From contig NZ_NFHE01000001.1 of NCBI RefSeq assembly GCF_002161235.1, positions 1 to 64,000 of the forward strand: a stretch of 64,000 bases of DNA, read 5' to 3'. Shown piece after piece: positions 54,304 to 62,206 of this stretch (position 1 is the stretch's first letter; every line of letters starts with the position of its first letter). The notes under the pieces were generated by a model that ran no database searches, was not told the origin of the DNA, and saw only the letters and a list, made by a program, of their open reading frames with translations. The translations under genes and the position numbers were made by a program. This DNA is from Pseudoflavonifractor sp. An85. Its GTDB lineage: Bacteria > Bacillota > Clostridia > Oscillospirales > Oscillospiraceae.

Positions 54304-55437
54304 ATGTTTGAACTGTTGAAAACCGAGGGAAAGGCCCGCCGAGGCCAGCTCACCACCCCCCATGGTACGGTGCAGACCCCCGTGTTTATGAATGTGGGCA
54401 CGCAGGGGGCCATCAAGGGTGGTCTGTCCGCCTTTGATTTGAAGGACATCGGCTGTCAGGTGGAGCTGTCCAACACCTACCACCTGCATCTGCGCCCTGG
54501 CGACGACGTGGTGCGCCAGATGGGTGGCCTGCACAAGTTTATGCGCTGGGATGGTCCCATGCTCACCGACTCCGGCGGATTCCAGGTGTTTTCTCTGTCC
54601 GGCCTGCGCAAGATCACCGAGGAGGGGGTTACCTTTGCCTCCCATCTGGACGGGCGCAAGATCTTCATGGGTCCTGAGGAGTCCATGCGCATCCAGTCCA
54701 ACCTGGGCAGCGACATCGCCATGGCCTTTGACGAGTGTGTGGAGAACCCCGCCACCTACGAGTATGCCAAGGCCTCCTGTGAGCGCACCTTGCGGTGGCT
54801 GAAGCGGTGTAAGGACGAGCACGACAAGCTCAACGCTCAGCCCGACTGTGTCAACCCCGGCCAGATGCTCTTTGGCATCAACCAGGGAGCCACCTTCCCT
54901 GACCTGCGCATTTGGCACATGCAGGAGACGGCCAAGGTGGAGTGCGATGGCTATGCCATTGGTGGTCTGGCGGTGGGAGAGCCCACCCAGGTGATGTATG
55001 ATATCATCGACGCTGTGGAGCCCTACATGCCCAAGGACAAGCCCCGCTACCTCATGGGTGTGGGTACCCCCTCCAATATCATCGAGGCGGTGGCCCGGGG
55101 TGTGGACTTCTTCGACTGCGTCATGCCCGCCCGCAACGCCCGCCACGGCAAGCTGTTTACCTGGAGCGGGTGGATGAATATGAAAAATGAGCGGTATAAA
55201 ACTGACGAACTACCCATTGACCCAGAGTGCGATTGCCCCGTGTGCCGCAACTTCTCTCGGGCCTATGTGCGCCACCTGTTCACCGCCGGAGAGATGCTGG
55301 GTATGCGTCTGGCGGTCATGCACAACCTGTACTTCTACAACAAGTTGGTGGAGCGTATCCGTCAGGCCTTGGATGAGGGTACCTTCCAGCAGTTCCGGGA
55401 AACCTATTCCGAGAAGCTGGCCCAGCGGATGCCCTAA
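54304..55437 (+). CDS. tgt: tRNA-guanine transglycosylase
   Basis: 377 residues. LTDSGGFQVFSLSG with the active site, the catalytic FDCVMPARNARHG, and C-terminal zinc ligands in CDCPVC with His in MHNLYFYN. Inserts preQ1 at the wobble base of GUN-anticodon tRNAs. AAAAAGGAG precedes the ATG; paired with queA, 23 nt apart. Confidence 0.97.
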   Translation: MFELLKTEGKARRGQLTTPHGTVQTPVFMNVGTQGAIKGGLSAFDLKDIGCQVELSNTYHLHLRPGDDVVRQMGGLHKFMRWDGPMLTDSGGFQVFSLSGLRKITEEGVTFASHLDGRKIFMGPEESMRIQSNLGSDIAMAFDECVENPATYEYAKASCERTLRWLKRCKDEHDKLNAQPDCVNPGQMLFGINQGATFPDLRIWHMQETAKVECDGYAIGGLAVGEPTQVMYDIIDAVEPYMPKDKPRYLMGVGTPSNIIEAVARGVDFFDCVMPARNARHGKLFTWSGWMNMKNERYKTDELPIDPECDCPVCRNFSRAYVRHLFTAGEMLGMRLAVMHNLYFYNKLVERIRQALDEGTFQQFRETYSEKLAQRMP

Positions 55438-55459
55438 AACAGATGCCAGAAAAAAAGGC

Positions 55460-55488
55460 TTGTGTTTCAGGGAAAATCCGGGTATAAT
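55460..55488 (+). promoter_or_regulatory. Sigma-A promoter of yajC
   Basis: TTGTGT at 55460-55465, 17-nt spacer, TATAAT at 55483-55488. Confidence 0.75.
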
Positions 55489-55538
55489 GACACGTGATGT
55501 ATCTTTTTACAATCCACACATAAAAGGAGAATCGTTGT

Positions 55539-55856
55539 ATGCCTGCCGAAGCAATGTCTAGCATTCTTATGATCCTGCTGATGGTCGCCATCTTCTATTT
55601 CCTGCTCATCCGTCCCGAGAGCAAGAAGAAGAAGGAAGCTGCCGCCATGCGCAACAGCCTGAAGGTGGGAGACCAGATCACCACCATTGGTGGCATCGTG
55701 GGTACCATCTGTGCCATCAAGGAGGAGACCATTGTCATGGAGACCGGCGCCGATCGCGTGCGCATCGAGTTCACCAAGTGGGCCATCTCCAGCAAGGGCA
55801 CCCAGAGCAACCAGGACGCTCCTGCCACCCAGGAGAAGGAGTCCAAGAGCAAGTAA
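55539..55856 (+). CDS. yajC: Preprotein translocase accessory protein YajC
   Basis: 105 residues. One N-terminal helix (ILMILLMVAIFYFLLI) followed by RPESKKKKE and the SLKVGDQITTIGGIVGTI motif. Accessory subunit of the Sec translocase. Own promoter and terminator. Confidence 0.95.
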   Translation: MPAEAMSSILMILLMVAIFYFLLIRPESKKKKEAAAMRNSLKVGDQITTIGGIVGTICAIKEETIVMETGADRVRIEFTKWAISSKGTQSNQDAPATQEKESKSK

Positions 55857-55868
55857 TTGCGGTATGAG

Positions 55869-55922
55869 AAGCACCCCTTTCGCATATGGTGAAACAACCA
55901 TGTGGAAAGGGGTGCTTTTTTT
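55869..55922 (+). terminator. Terminator after yajC
   Basis: Stem agcacccctttc / gaaaggggtgct with a longer internal loop and T7. Confidence 0.8.
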
Positions 55923-55959
55923 GCGTAAGGACGAGGGAAAACGGGGGAGCCCAGCCCAG

Positions 55960-56352
55960 ATGGTTTTGGGCGTGGCATTGGGAACGGCTATTGCGGTGGT
56001 TGTGGAGCTCCTGGTTCTGCTCCTGGGAGCCGTGGCCATATCCGGAGGTGTGATGCGGGAGGACAGCCAGTTGCAGTTGGTAGCCCTGGGATGTGTGTTG
56101 GGCAGTCTGGTGGGCGGGCTGGTGTGCGCCAGTCGGTGGCCAGTTCGAAAATTGCTGGGCGGTCTGGCGGTGGGAGCCACGTATGATGTGCTGCTCTGGC
56201 TGGTCAGCTTGGCCCGGGGAGGAGGCCGGGTTTCCGATGTTCGGGGAGTGGTGGTACTGGTCTGCTGCCTCTGTGGCGGAACTCTTGCGGGTCTGTTGTG
56301 TTTGAAGTTCTCGCAAAAGAGGCCTTCCGGGGCGCGACGCAGCCGGGTCTAG
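55960..56352 (+). CDS. TIGR04086/YrzE-like membrane protein
   Basis: 130 residues with four membrane helices and small-residue repeats (GVALGTAIAVVVELLVLLLGA, GCVLGSLVGGLVCAS, GGTLAGLLC), the look of the TIGR04086 family, often beside yajC. ATG 55960 follows GGGGGAG at 10 nt. Upstream in-frame ATG 55900 and TTG 55921 lie within the yajC terminator, so the true start is not certain. Confidence 0.7.
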   Translation: MVLGVALGTAIAVVVELLVLLLGAVAISGGVMREDSQLQLVALGCVLGSLVGGLVCASRWPVRKLLGGLAVGATYDVLLWLVSLARGGGRVSDVRGVVVLVCCLCGGTLAGLLCLKFSQKRPSGARRSRV

Positions 56353-56359
56353 ACATTTT

Positions 56360-56390
56360 GAATTGGCAGAGGGAGCCAATTCCCTCTGCC
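56360..56390 (+). terminator. Hairpin after the TIGR04086-like gene
   Basis: A 12-bp perfect stem (ttggcagaggga / tccctctgccaa) with a 6-nt loop but no T tract. Possibly a weak terminator. Confidence 0.55.
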
Positions 56391-56397
56391 AAAGGCC

Positions 56398-56426
56398 TTG
56401 ACAAGCGGCAAGAAAATCTCTATAAT
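56398..56426 (+). promoter_or_regulatory. Sigma-A promoter of greA-lysS
   Basis: Consensus pair: TTGACA at 56398-56403, 17-nt spacer, TATAAT at 56421-56426. Confidence 0.9.
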
Positions 56427-56516
56427 TCGAAGGAACATCTATAAATATATAATGGACATGTTACGAGCTGCCGTCTGTTGCGGCTTCTATTTTTTAGCGT
56501 TGAAAGGATGAACGTC

Positions 56517-56990
56517 ATGGCCAAGGAATACAAGCTCAGTGCAGAGCGTTTGGAAGAACTCAAGCAGGAACTCAACTATCTCAAGACCGTTCGTGAGAAG
56601 GAAGTGGCCGACCAGATCAAGGAAGCCCGTTCCTTCGGCGACCTGTCCGAGAACAGCGAATACGACGAGGCCAAGAACGAGCAGGGCAAGCTCTACTCCC
56701 GCATTGCCGAGATCGAGAACATTCTGGCCAACTGCTCCGTCATCGAGGAGACCGACGCTGACCCCGACACCGTGCGTCTGGGCAGCAAGATCACCGTGAT
56801 GGACACCATGCTGGACGAGGAGGAGACCTACCAGGTGGTGGGCTCTCAGGAGGCTGATCCCATGAACGGCCGTATCTCTGAGGAGTCTCCCTTTGGCAAG
56901 GCCCTGCTGGGTAAGCGTATTGGGGATACCGTCATTGTGGACGCCCCCGCCGGCAACATTGAATACAAGGTCGTCAGCATCCAGCGCTAA
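56517..56990 (+). CDS. greA: Transcription elongation factor GreA
   Basis: 157 residues. N-terminal coiled coil with the acidic tip in SFGDLSENSEYDEAK (about residue 40) and the C-terminal FKBP-like domain ending GNIEYKVVSI. Rescues backtracked RNA polymerase. ATG 56517 is chosen by AAAGG spacing and family length. Followed after 32 nt by lysS. Confidence 0.96.
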   Translation: MAKEYKLSAERLEELKQELNYLKTVREKEVADQIKEARSFGDLSENSEYDEAKNEQGKLYSRIAEIENILANCSVIEETDADPDTVRLGSKITVMDTMLDEEETYQVVGSQEADPMNGRISEESPFGKALLGKRIGDTVIVDAPAGNIEYKVVSIQR

Positions 56991-57022
56991 GCAGACGACG
57001 GATACGAGAAGGAGAGACGATT

Positions 57023-58534
57023 ATGTCGGAACAGAAGAAGCAGAACCAGCAGAATGTGCAGGAGGAGCCCTCCCTGTCCGAGCTGCTGCAAATTCGCCGG
57101 GACAAGCTCTCGGAGCTCCAGGCTGCGGGGAAGGACCCCTTCACCGTCACCAAGTATGACGTGACCCACCACAGCAATGAGATCAAGGACAACTTTGAGG
57201 CTATGGAGGGCCAGATCGTCCGTCTGGCTGGCCGTTTGATGAGCAAGCGCGGCATGGGCAAGGCTATTTTTGCAGACCTGCAGGACGGCGGCGGACGTAT
57301 CCAGCTCTATGTCCGCATCGACGATGTGGGCGAGGAGGCTCTGGCCACCTTTAAGAAGTACGACATCGGCGATATTGTGGGCGTGGAAGGCGACGTGTTC
57401 CGCACCAAGCGTGGTGAGATCTCCCTCAAGGCCCACACCATCACCCTGCTGTCCAAGTCCCTGTTGCCTCTGCCCGAGAAGTTCCACGGCCTCACCGACG
57501 TGGAGACCCGGTGCCGTCAGCGCTATGTGGACCTGATTGTCAACCCCGAGGTGCGCCGCACCTTTGAGATTCGTTCTGCCTTCATCCGCCACGTGCGCAA
57601 CTTCCTGGACAACCGTGGCTACATGGAAGTGGAGACCCCGGTGCTCAACACCATCTCCGGCGGCGCCACCGCCCGACCCTTCATCACCCACCACAACACC
57701 CTGGATATCGACATGTACATGCGTATCGCCACCGAGCTGCACCTGAAGCGCCTGGTGGTGGGTGGTTTGGAGCGTGTGTACGAGATTGGCCGTATCTTCC
57801 GCAACGAGGGTATGGACACCAAGCACAACCCCGAGTTTACCTCCGTGGAGCTGTACCAGGCTTATGCCGATTTCCACGATATGATGGACCTGTTTGAGGA
57901 TCTGCTTAGCACGGCTGCCCAGAAGATTCTGGGCACCTATCAGATTCAGTGGCAGGGCCAGAACATTGACCTGACCCCCGGCTGGCCCCGTCTGACCATG
58001 GCTGAGGCCGTCAAGCAGTACACCGGCCTGGACTTTATGGCGGTCACCGACGACGCCGAGGCCGTGGCTCTGGCCGCTTCCATCGGTGTGGAGCTGCCCG
58101 AGACCGCTCCCGCCACCTGGGGCAACGCCCTGTACGAGGTGTTCGACCAGAAGGTGGAGGAGAAGCTGATTCAGCCCACCTTCATCACCATGCACCCCGT
58201 GGATGTGTCCCCCCTGGCCAAGCGCTCTCCTGCCGATCCCCGGCTCACCGAGCGCTTCGAGTTGTTCATCTGCCGCAGCGAGATGGGCAACGCTTTCTCC
58301 GAGCTCAACGACCCCATCGACCAGAAGCAGCGTTTCCAGCGTCAGGTGGAGCTGCGTGAAAACGGCGACGAGGAAGCCGGTATGATGGACGAGGACTATA
58401 TCACTGCTCTGGAGTACGGTCTGCCTCCCACGGGCGGTCTGGGCATCGGTATCGACCGCTGTGTCATGATGCTCACCAACAATGACTCCATCCGTGAGGT
58501 TCTGCTGTTCCCCACAATGAAGCCTCTGGACTAA
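57023..58534 (+). CDS. lysS: Lysyl-tRNA synthetase, class II
   Basis: 503 residues. N-terminal OB anticodon domain (VRLAGRLMSKRGMGKAIFADL), motif 2 VYEIGRIFRNEGMD, motif 3 GLGIGIDRCVMML. GAAGGAG precedes the start. Last chromosomal gene before the mobile element; its 3' end appears complete. Confidence 0.97.
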   Translation: MSEQKKQNQQNVQEEPSLSELLQIRRDKLSELQAAGKDPFTVTKYDVTHHSNEIKDNFEAMEGQIVRLAGRLMSKRGMGKAIFADLQDGGGRIQLYVRIDDVGEEALATFKKYDIGDIVGVEGDVFRTKRGEISLKAHTITLLSKSLLPLPEKFHGLTDVETRCRQRYVDLIVNPEVRRTFEIRSAFIRHVRNFLDNRGYMEVETPVLNTISGGATARPFITHHNTLDIDMYMRIATELHLKRLVVGGLERVYEIGRIFRNEGMDTKHNPEFTSVELYQAYADFHDMMDLFEDLLSTAAQKILGTYQIQWQGQNIDLTPGWPRLTMAEAVKQYTGLDFMAVTDDAEAVALAASIGVELPETAPATWGNALYEVFDQKVEEKLIQPTFITMHPVDVSPLAKRSPADPRLTERFELFICRSEMGNAFSELNDPIDQKQRFQRQVELRENGDEEAGMMDEDYITALEYGLPPTGGLGIGIDRCVMMLTNNDSIREVLLFPTMKPLD

Positions 58535-58599
58535 AATTCCACAATATATAGTGTCTGACGAAACCGGACGGCACAAGATGTAGTAAAAAGGGCTTACAA

Positions 58600-58647
58600 C
58601 TACAACTTTTCTACAACTTTTGCTTGAAATCAGACGGCATCAGACGG
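58600..58647. repeat. Tandem repeats near the element end (candidate integrase arm sites)
   Basis: CTACAACTTTT occurs twice head to tail at 58600-58610 and 58611-58621. CAGACGG occurs twice with a 10-nt period at 58631-58637 and 58641-58647. Tn916-type integrases bind direct repeats near element ends. Confidence 0.6.
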
Positions 58648-58658
58648 GCCAAAATGAA

Positions 58659-58697
58659 GGGCAAATCCGTGTTTTTTATGCGGATTTGCCCTTTTTT
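58659..58697. terminator. Terminator between lysS and integrase
   Basis: An 11-bp perfect stem (gggcaaatccg / cggatttgccc) with an 11-nt loop and T6. It could end lysS transcription and, less well, integrase transcription. Confidence 0.8.
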
Positions 58698-58704
58698 GCA
58701 ATTT

Positions 58705-59934
58705 TCACATTAGCACCAAATTACCCTTGATTGCCTCTGCTTTTTCCCTCATGTTTTCTTGCGTAATATGCGTATAAATATCCATAGTTGTGGAAAAATC
58801 AGCGTGGCCCATCACCTGCTGGATAAACTTGATGTCGTTGGTGCTTTCACAGAGCCGCGTGCAGAATGTGTGTCTCATGTTATGTACGCTAAAATGCGGC
58901 AGCAGTTCCGGCTCACGATCTTCCAGTTCAGCCTGATCCATTTCTTCGGCGTTGTAGGCGATGGAGATACGCTGGATGGCCCGATTGATATTATGGGCAC
59001 TGAGAAAGTAACCTTCCCGATTCCTAAAAAGGAAACCGTGATACCCATTCATCACAAGGTCTTCCGGATAGAGTGTGTCCATGACTTCAATCAATGTGCG
59101 GAGCTGTTCAGCAACCTGCGGATACAGGATAGGGATAGTGCGGGTGCCGCTGGCTGTTTTAGGGGTGGTGATATGAAAACCTGCTTTCCCATCGATCACG
59201 CGATAGATCAAGTTGTGATTGACAGAGATGGTGTTGTTCTCCAGGTCCACATCATTTTTAGTTAAGCCGGTACATTCCGCAACACGCATTCCCGTACCGA
59301 GCAGTACGACCATGACAGGCAGCCAGTGGCTATACATCGGTGACTTGGAAATGAACTGAAGGAAGTTCTTCTGCTGTGTCATGGTCAGCGCGATTCTTTT
59401 CTTCGGGGGCGCCCCGGCTCCCTCTGTTTTGAGAGAGCGGTAGACGCCTTTGCTTGGATTTTTTCGGATGTAGTCATCATCGACCGCCAATTCAAGCGTG
59501 GGGTGAATCAGGTTATTGATGCTTTCCAAGGAATTGACCGCAAAGCCTTTTTTCAAAAGCTTCGTGTAAAATGTCAGGATGTCGCTCTTTCGGATGTTGG
59601 GCAGGGGAATGTTGGCAAACGGCTCATCCTTCACATAGTTGCTCCAAAGATATTCGTAATTCGCCCGTGTAGAAGCCTTTAACTGGATCTTCGTATCCAT
59701 GAGGACTTTGAACATATCATTTAGGGTGATTTTCATAGCCTCCTGGGTGCGAATACCGTCTTCGCTGTCACGGTTGAGAACTTTTTCTTTGGCCCGCAGG
59801 CTGGCAAGGTCAAAATCATAAATGTACTTTTTCTTCTTACCCAGCTTATAGACAAACATATAGCTGCCGTCTGAGCGTTGTGTTTCTCCTGGCCGCAGGT
59901 TGCGGCCTTTGTTGTCTTTTCTAACTTTTGGCAT
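58705..59934 (-). CDS. int: Tyrosine site-specific integrase (Tn916-like)
   Basis: 409 residues. N-terminal AP2-like arm-binding domain (GSYMFVYKLGKKKKYIYD), a core-binding SAM-like domain (about residues 70-150), and a catalytic domain with Arg in GTGMRVAEC, HxxR in HNMRHTF, His in GHADFSTT and the nucleophile Tyr in MDIYTHI. All catalytic residues are present, so it is probably active. Joined with the excisionase-like gene upstream. Confidence 0.95.
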   Translation of the reverse strand: MPKVRKDNKGRNLRPGETQRSDGSYMFVYKLGKKKKYIYDFDLASLRAKEKVLNRDSEDGIRTQEAMKITLNDMFKVLMDTKIQLKASTRANYEYLWSNYVKDEPFANIPLPNIRKSDILTFYTKLLKKGFAVNSLESINNLIHPTLELAVDDDYIRKNPSKGVYRSLKTEGAGAPPKKRIALTMTQQKNFLQFISKSPMYSHWLPVMVVLLGTGMRVAECTGLTKNDVDLENNTISVNHNLIYRVIDGKAGFHITTPKTASGTRTIPILYPQVAEQLRTLIEVMDTLYPEDLVMNGYHGFLFRNREGYFLSAHNINRAIQRISIAYNAEEMDQAELEDREPELLPHFSVHNMRHTFCTRLCESTNDIKFIQQVMGHADFSTTMDIYTHITQENMREKAEAIKGNLVLM

Positions 59935-59991
59935 AGGCTGATACCTCCCGATGTTTTGTGTGTTGCTGCGCCCGGAATGGGCAAGGTTCTG

Positions 59992-60192
59992 TTAGCATGA
60001 GATCTCGTACAAATATTCCTTCACTCGCTGAACGCTCCAAAGGACACGAGAATTCATGGTGATGCGGGCGTGGGCCAGGTCGCCGATCTGAACGGCCGTA
60101 TGCCGCCCGCAGTCGAGCAGTTTGCAAAGCGATTCCGTATCGACCGCCAAGCACTGATCCGGTGAAAGGTCATTGGGTTTTCTTTTTTCCAT
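59992..60192 (-). CDS. xis: Excisionase-like small DNA-binding protein
   Basis: 66 residues. Contains a helix-turn-helix-like stretch (LCKLLDCGRHTAVQIGDLA) and a basic wing (RITMNSRVLWSVQRVKEYL), the usual form of Tn916-type Xis proteins. Lies 57 nt upstream of int on the same strand, behind AGGAGG. Confidence 0.8.
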   Translation of the reverse strand: MEKRKPNDLSPDQCLAVDTESLCKLLDCGRHTAVQIGDLAHARITMNSRVLWSVQRVKEYLYEISC

Positions 60193-60620
60193 AATTGCCC
60201 TCCTTTATTTGCAATTACATATATCCCCTACGATTTGTAGTGGAAGGTTTTCAACAAAAACAATGAAGTCATTCAAATTCATCGGGAAGTGTAGGGTCTC
60301 TTCCAAAGGCCATTTCCTGCGCCGGGGCTTTCCGCCGCGTATTGCCAGGGCCCGCTGTGCGGTATTTCAATCGTGGGCGGGCTCCATGTGGTCATCGCAC
60401 ACTGTCCGCGATCCCTGTATAACTCCAATGGAAAAGGTTATGGGGCTTGTCAAGGTACAAAAAGAGCGTGCAGACCGGCTACGGAGTCCCATGCCATGTC
60501 TGTACGCCCTATATATAGGAGATGGCGGCCAAATTTCTGCAAATCCTGTGCCTTTTGATGAGTTTTTTTGAGCAATGCCATTTTCAGCAACAGAAAGATA
60601 CTATATATAGATGATATTCC
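60193..60620. other. Non-coding region of the mobile element
   Basis: No convincing gene. A 132-codon frame (60173-60571) has no ribosome site, unlikely composition and overlaps the xis start. Several inverted and AT-rich patches (ctatatatag near 60510 and 60600) are present. Confidence 0.5.
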
Positions 60621-60649
60621 TTGACTAACGCAAGATATTGTGTTACACT
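60621..60649 (+). promoter_or_regulatory. Promoter of the structured leader
   Basis: TTGACT at 60621-60626, 17-nt spacer, TACACT at 60644-60649. Confidence 0.75.
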
Positions 60650-60655
60650 GTTTCT

Positions 60656-60904
60656 GTAATTGATTTTTGTGCGTTTTCCCCTTGTGGGATACAGACCTAG
60701 TTTCTGTACCGCGGATTGAAAAATCTGCATTGCACACGCAGTCAAGATTGTACTTGTGCCAGTAGTATTACTGCGCCCCTCTGGGCCGGTATATTACTGG
60801 CTTTTTTGTTTTCCGGGACTTTTGCTCCCGTCAGCGAGGATGACTTTGGTTCATAGGCAACTATGGACATCAGGCGTTACGCCCACTGTCACCCTCGCTT
60901 TTTT
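60656..60904 (+). ncRNA. Candidate structured RNA / attenuating leader
   Basis: From the promoter at 60621-60649 a chain of hairpins follows: TACAGA / TCTGTA (60690-60708); GCGGATT-GAAA-AATCTGC (60711-60728), closed by a GNRA loop; CCAGTA / TACTGG (60759-60800) followed by T6; then GCGAGG-at-GAC / GTC-ac-CCTCGC (60834-60898) enclosing an 8-bp stem with a GCAA loop (60849-60868) and a GGCG/CGCC stem (60873-60883), followed by T6 (60899-60904). The last unit reads as a three-way junction and intrinsic terminator. No known RNA class was recognised; it may be a small RNA or a leader controlling the downstream genes. Confidence 0.55.
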
Positions 60905-60960
60905 CTGCCCAAATGCCGGGAACGGCTTTGAGGATATACCAAAATCACAGAAAGGCAGGT

Positions 60961-61122
60961 ATGAACATGAATGTAAAAAAGCGGAGTCAGGAGTCTCTGA
61001 CGAGTAAGAGAAAACCGATGGAGAGCTGGCGGCAGTACCAGAAGCTGAACCAGTCCGCACAGAAGCATTGCCCGGTGATTCGGGCGCCCGTCATTCCCCG
61101 CAGGACACGGAGGGGGTGTTGA
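60961..61122 (+). CDS. Small basic protein of the mobile element
   Basis: 53 residues, strongly basic (NVKKRSQESLTSKRKP; IPRRTRRG at the end), no recognised domain. The ATG follows AAAGGCAGGT; a second in-frame ATG lies at 60967. Its stop is 2 nt before the YqaJ start, suggesting translational coupling. Could be a nucleic-acid-binding accessory to the exonuclease; that is inference. Confidence 0.6.
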   Translation: MNMNVKKRSQESLTSKRKPMESWRQYQKLNQSAQKHCPVIRAPVIPRRTRRGC

Positions 61123-61124
61123 GT

Positions 61125-62189
61125 ATGCCGGCAGGCAGTGTGGCTGTCAAAGAGCGGCATCAGCCCCTGGTGCTGGTGGATACGGCAGGCTTGTCCGAAG
61201 AAGAATGGCTTGCTTACCGCCGGAAAGGCATTGGCGGCAGCGATGTTGCAGCTCTGCTGGGCATTTCACCGTGGCGGACGGCCCGGGATCTGTTTTATGA
61301 CAAGCTGAACATTGCCGTGGTCGAGGACCATGAGGACAACTGGGTGGCCCTGGAGATGGGACACCTGTTGGAACCGCTGGTGGCGAAGATCTTCCAGCAC
61401 AGGACCGGCTACAAGGTCTATCAGATCAAAAAGATGTTCCAGCACCCGAAGTATCCCTGGATGCTGGCGGATGTGGACTACTTTGTAGAACTGCCGGACG
61501 GCACCACCGCTATTCTGGAGATCAAGACCACAAACTACAACGCCAAAGACAACTGGTGGCTGGATGGTGAGGAAACCATTCCGGCCTACTATGAGTCCCA
61601 GGGACGGCATTACATGGCCGTTATGGATGTGGACCGCTGTTTTTTCTGCTGCCTGTATGGCAACAACGAGCAGGAAAGCATTATCCGTGATATGCAGAGA
61701 GATCTGGCCTATGAGGATGAGATGATTTTCCTGGAGCAGAATTTCTGGGAAAATCATGTGCTTACCAGAACGCCGCCGCCTTACACCGAAGATGGCGACC
61801 TCGTGATCGAGAGCGTGCGCCGGTACACTGGCCCCGCTGACAAGGAGGCCCCCGCTGTATCACTCGACCTGCCCCTGACGGCCAAGCTGATGCGTTTTCT
61901 CCAGCTCCAAGAGCAGAAAAAAGGCGCAGAAGCAGGCAAAAAGGAAATCGAGGAAGATATGAAGCGGCTGAAGGCTGCCATCATTGCCAAAATGGGGAAA
62001 AGCTGCAAAGCCATCTGCCAGCAGGATGGGGTGAACTATACCGTCACCTACAATCCGGTGCGGACCCCCGGTATTGACAAGGATAATCTGAACAGGCTGA
62101 AGCTGGAACATCCGGACATCTATGAGCAGTATGTGACTGTTTCCGTGCACCGCCGCTTCACGGTCAAGAGTGACGCCGAGGCGGCATAA
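61125..62189 (+). CDS. YqaJ-family (lambda-type) exonuclease
   Basis: 354 residues. The YqaJ/PD-(D/E)XK core runs from about residue 25 to 210: RRKGIGGSDVAALLGISPW at the start, ALEMGHLLEPLVAKIF with catalytic Glu, LADVDYFVE and AILEIKTTNYNAKD with the active-site ExK. The C-terminal part is helical (KKGAEAGKKEIEEDMKRLK). Such enzymes digest one strand of a duplex end so a recombinase can anneal it. GGAGGGGG precedes ATG 61125. No RecT-like partner was found; a helicase follows instead. Confidence 0.9.
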   Translation: MPAGSVAVKERHQPLVLVDTAGLSEEEWLAYRRKGIGGSDVAALLGISPWRTARDLFYDKLNIAVVEDHEDNWVALEMGHLLEPLVAKIFQHRTGYKVYQIKKMFQHPKYPWMLADVDYFVELPDGTTAILEIKTTNYNAKDNWWLDGEETIPAYYESQGRHYMAVMDVDRCFFCCLYGNNEQESIIRDMQRDLAYEDEMIFLEQNFWENHVLTRTPPPYTEDGDLVIESVRRYTGPADKEAPAVSLDLPLTAKLMRFLQLQEQKKGAEAGKKEIEEDMKRLKAAIIAKMGKSCKAICQQDGVNYTVTYNPVRTPGIDKDNLNRLKLEHPDIYEQYVTVSVHRRFTVKSDAEAA

Positions 62190-62206
62190 AAGGAGGGAAA
62201 AAAGAA

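Noticed and set aside
58535-58704. Integration into a tRNA or tmRNA gene
   Set aside because: No tRNA or tmRNA 3' end is present between lysS and the integrase; the target site remains unidentified.
60173-60571. A 132-codon plus-strand frame in the mobile element
   Set aside because: No ribosome site, starts inside the excisionase gene, and its composition (Arg/Ser/Cys/Pro-rich) suggests no real protein.
60450-60737. A 95-codon minus-strand frame in the mobile element
   Set aside because: No ribosome site and it lies antisense to the promoter and first hairpins of the structured leader.
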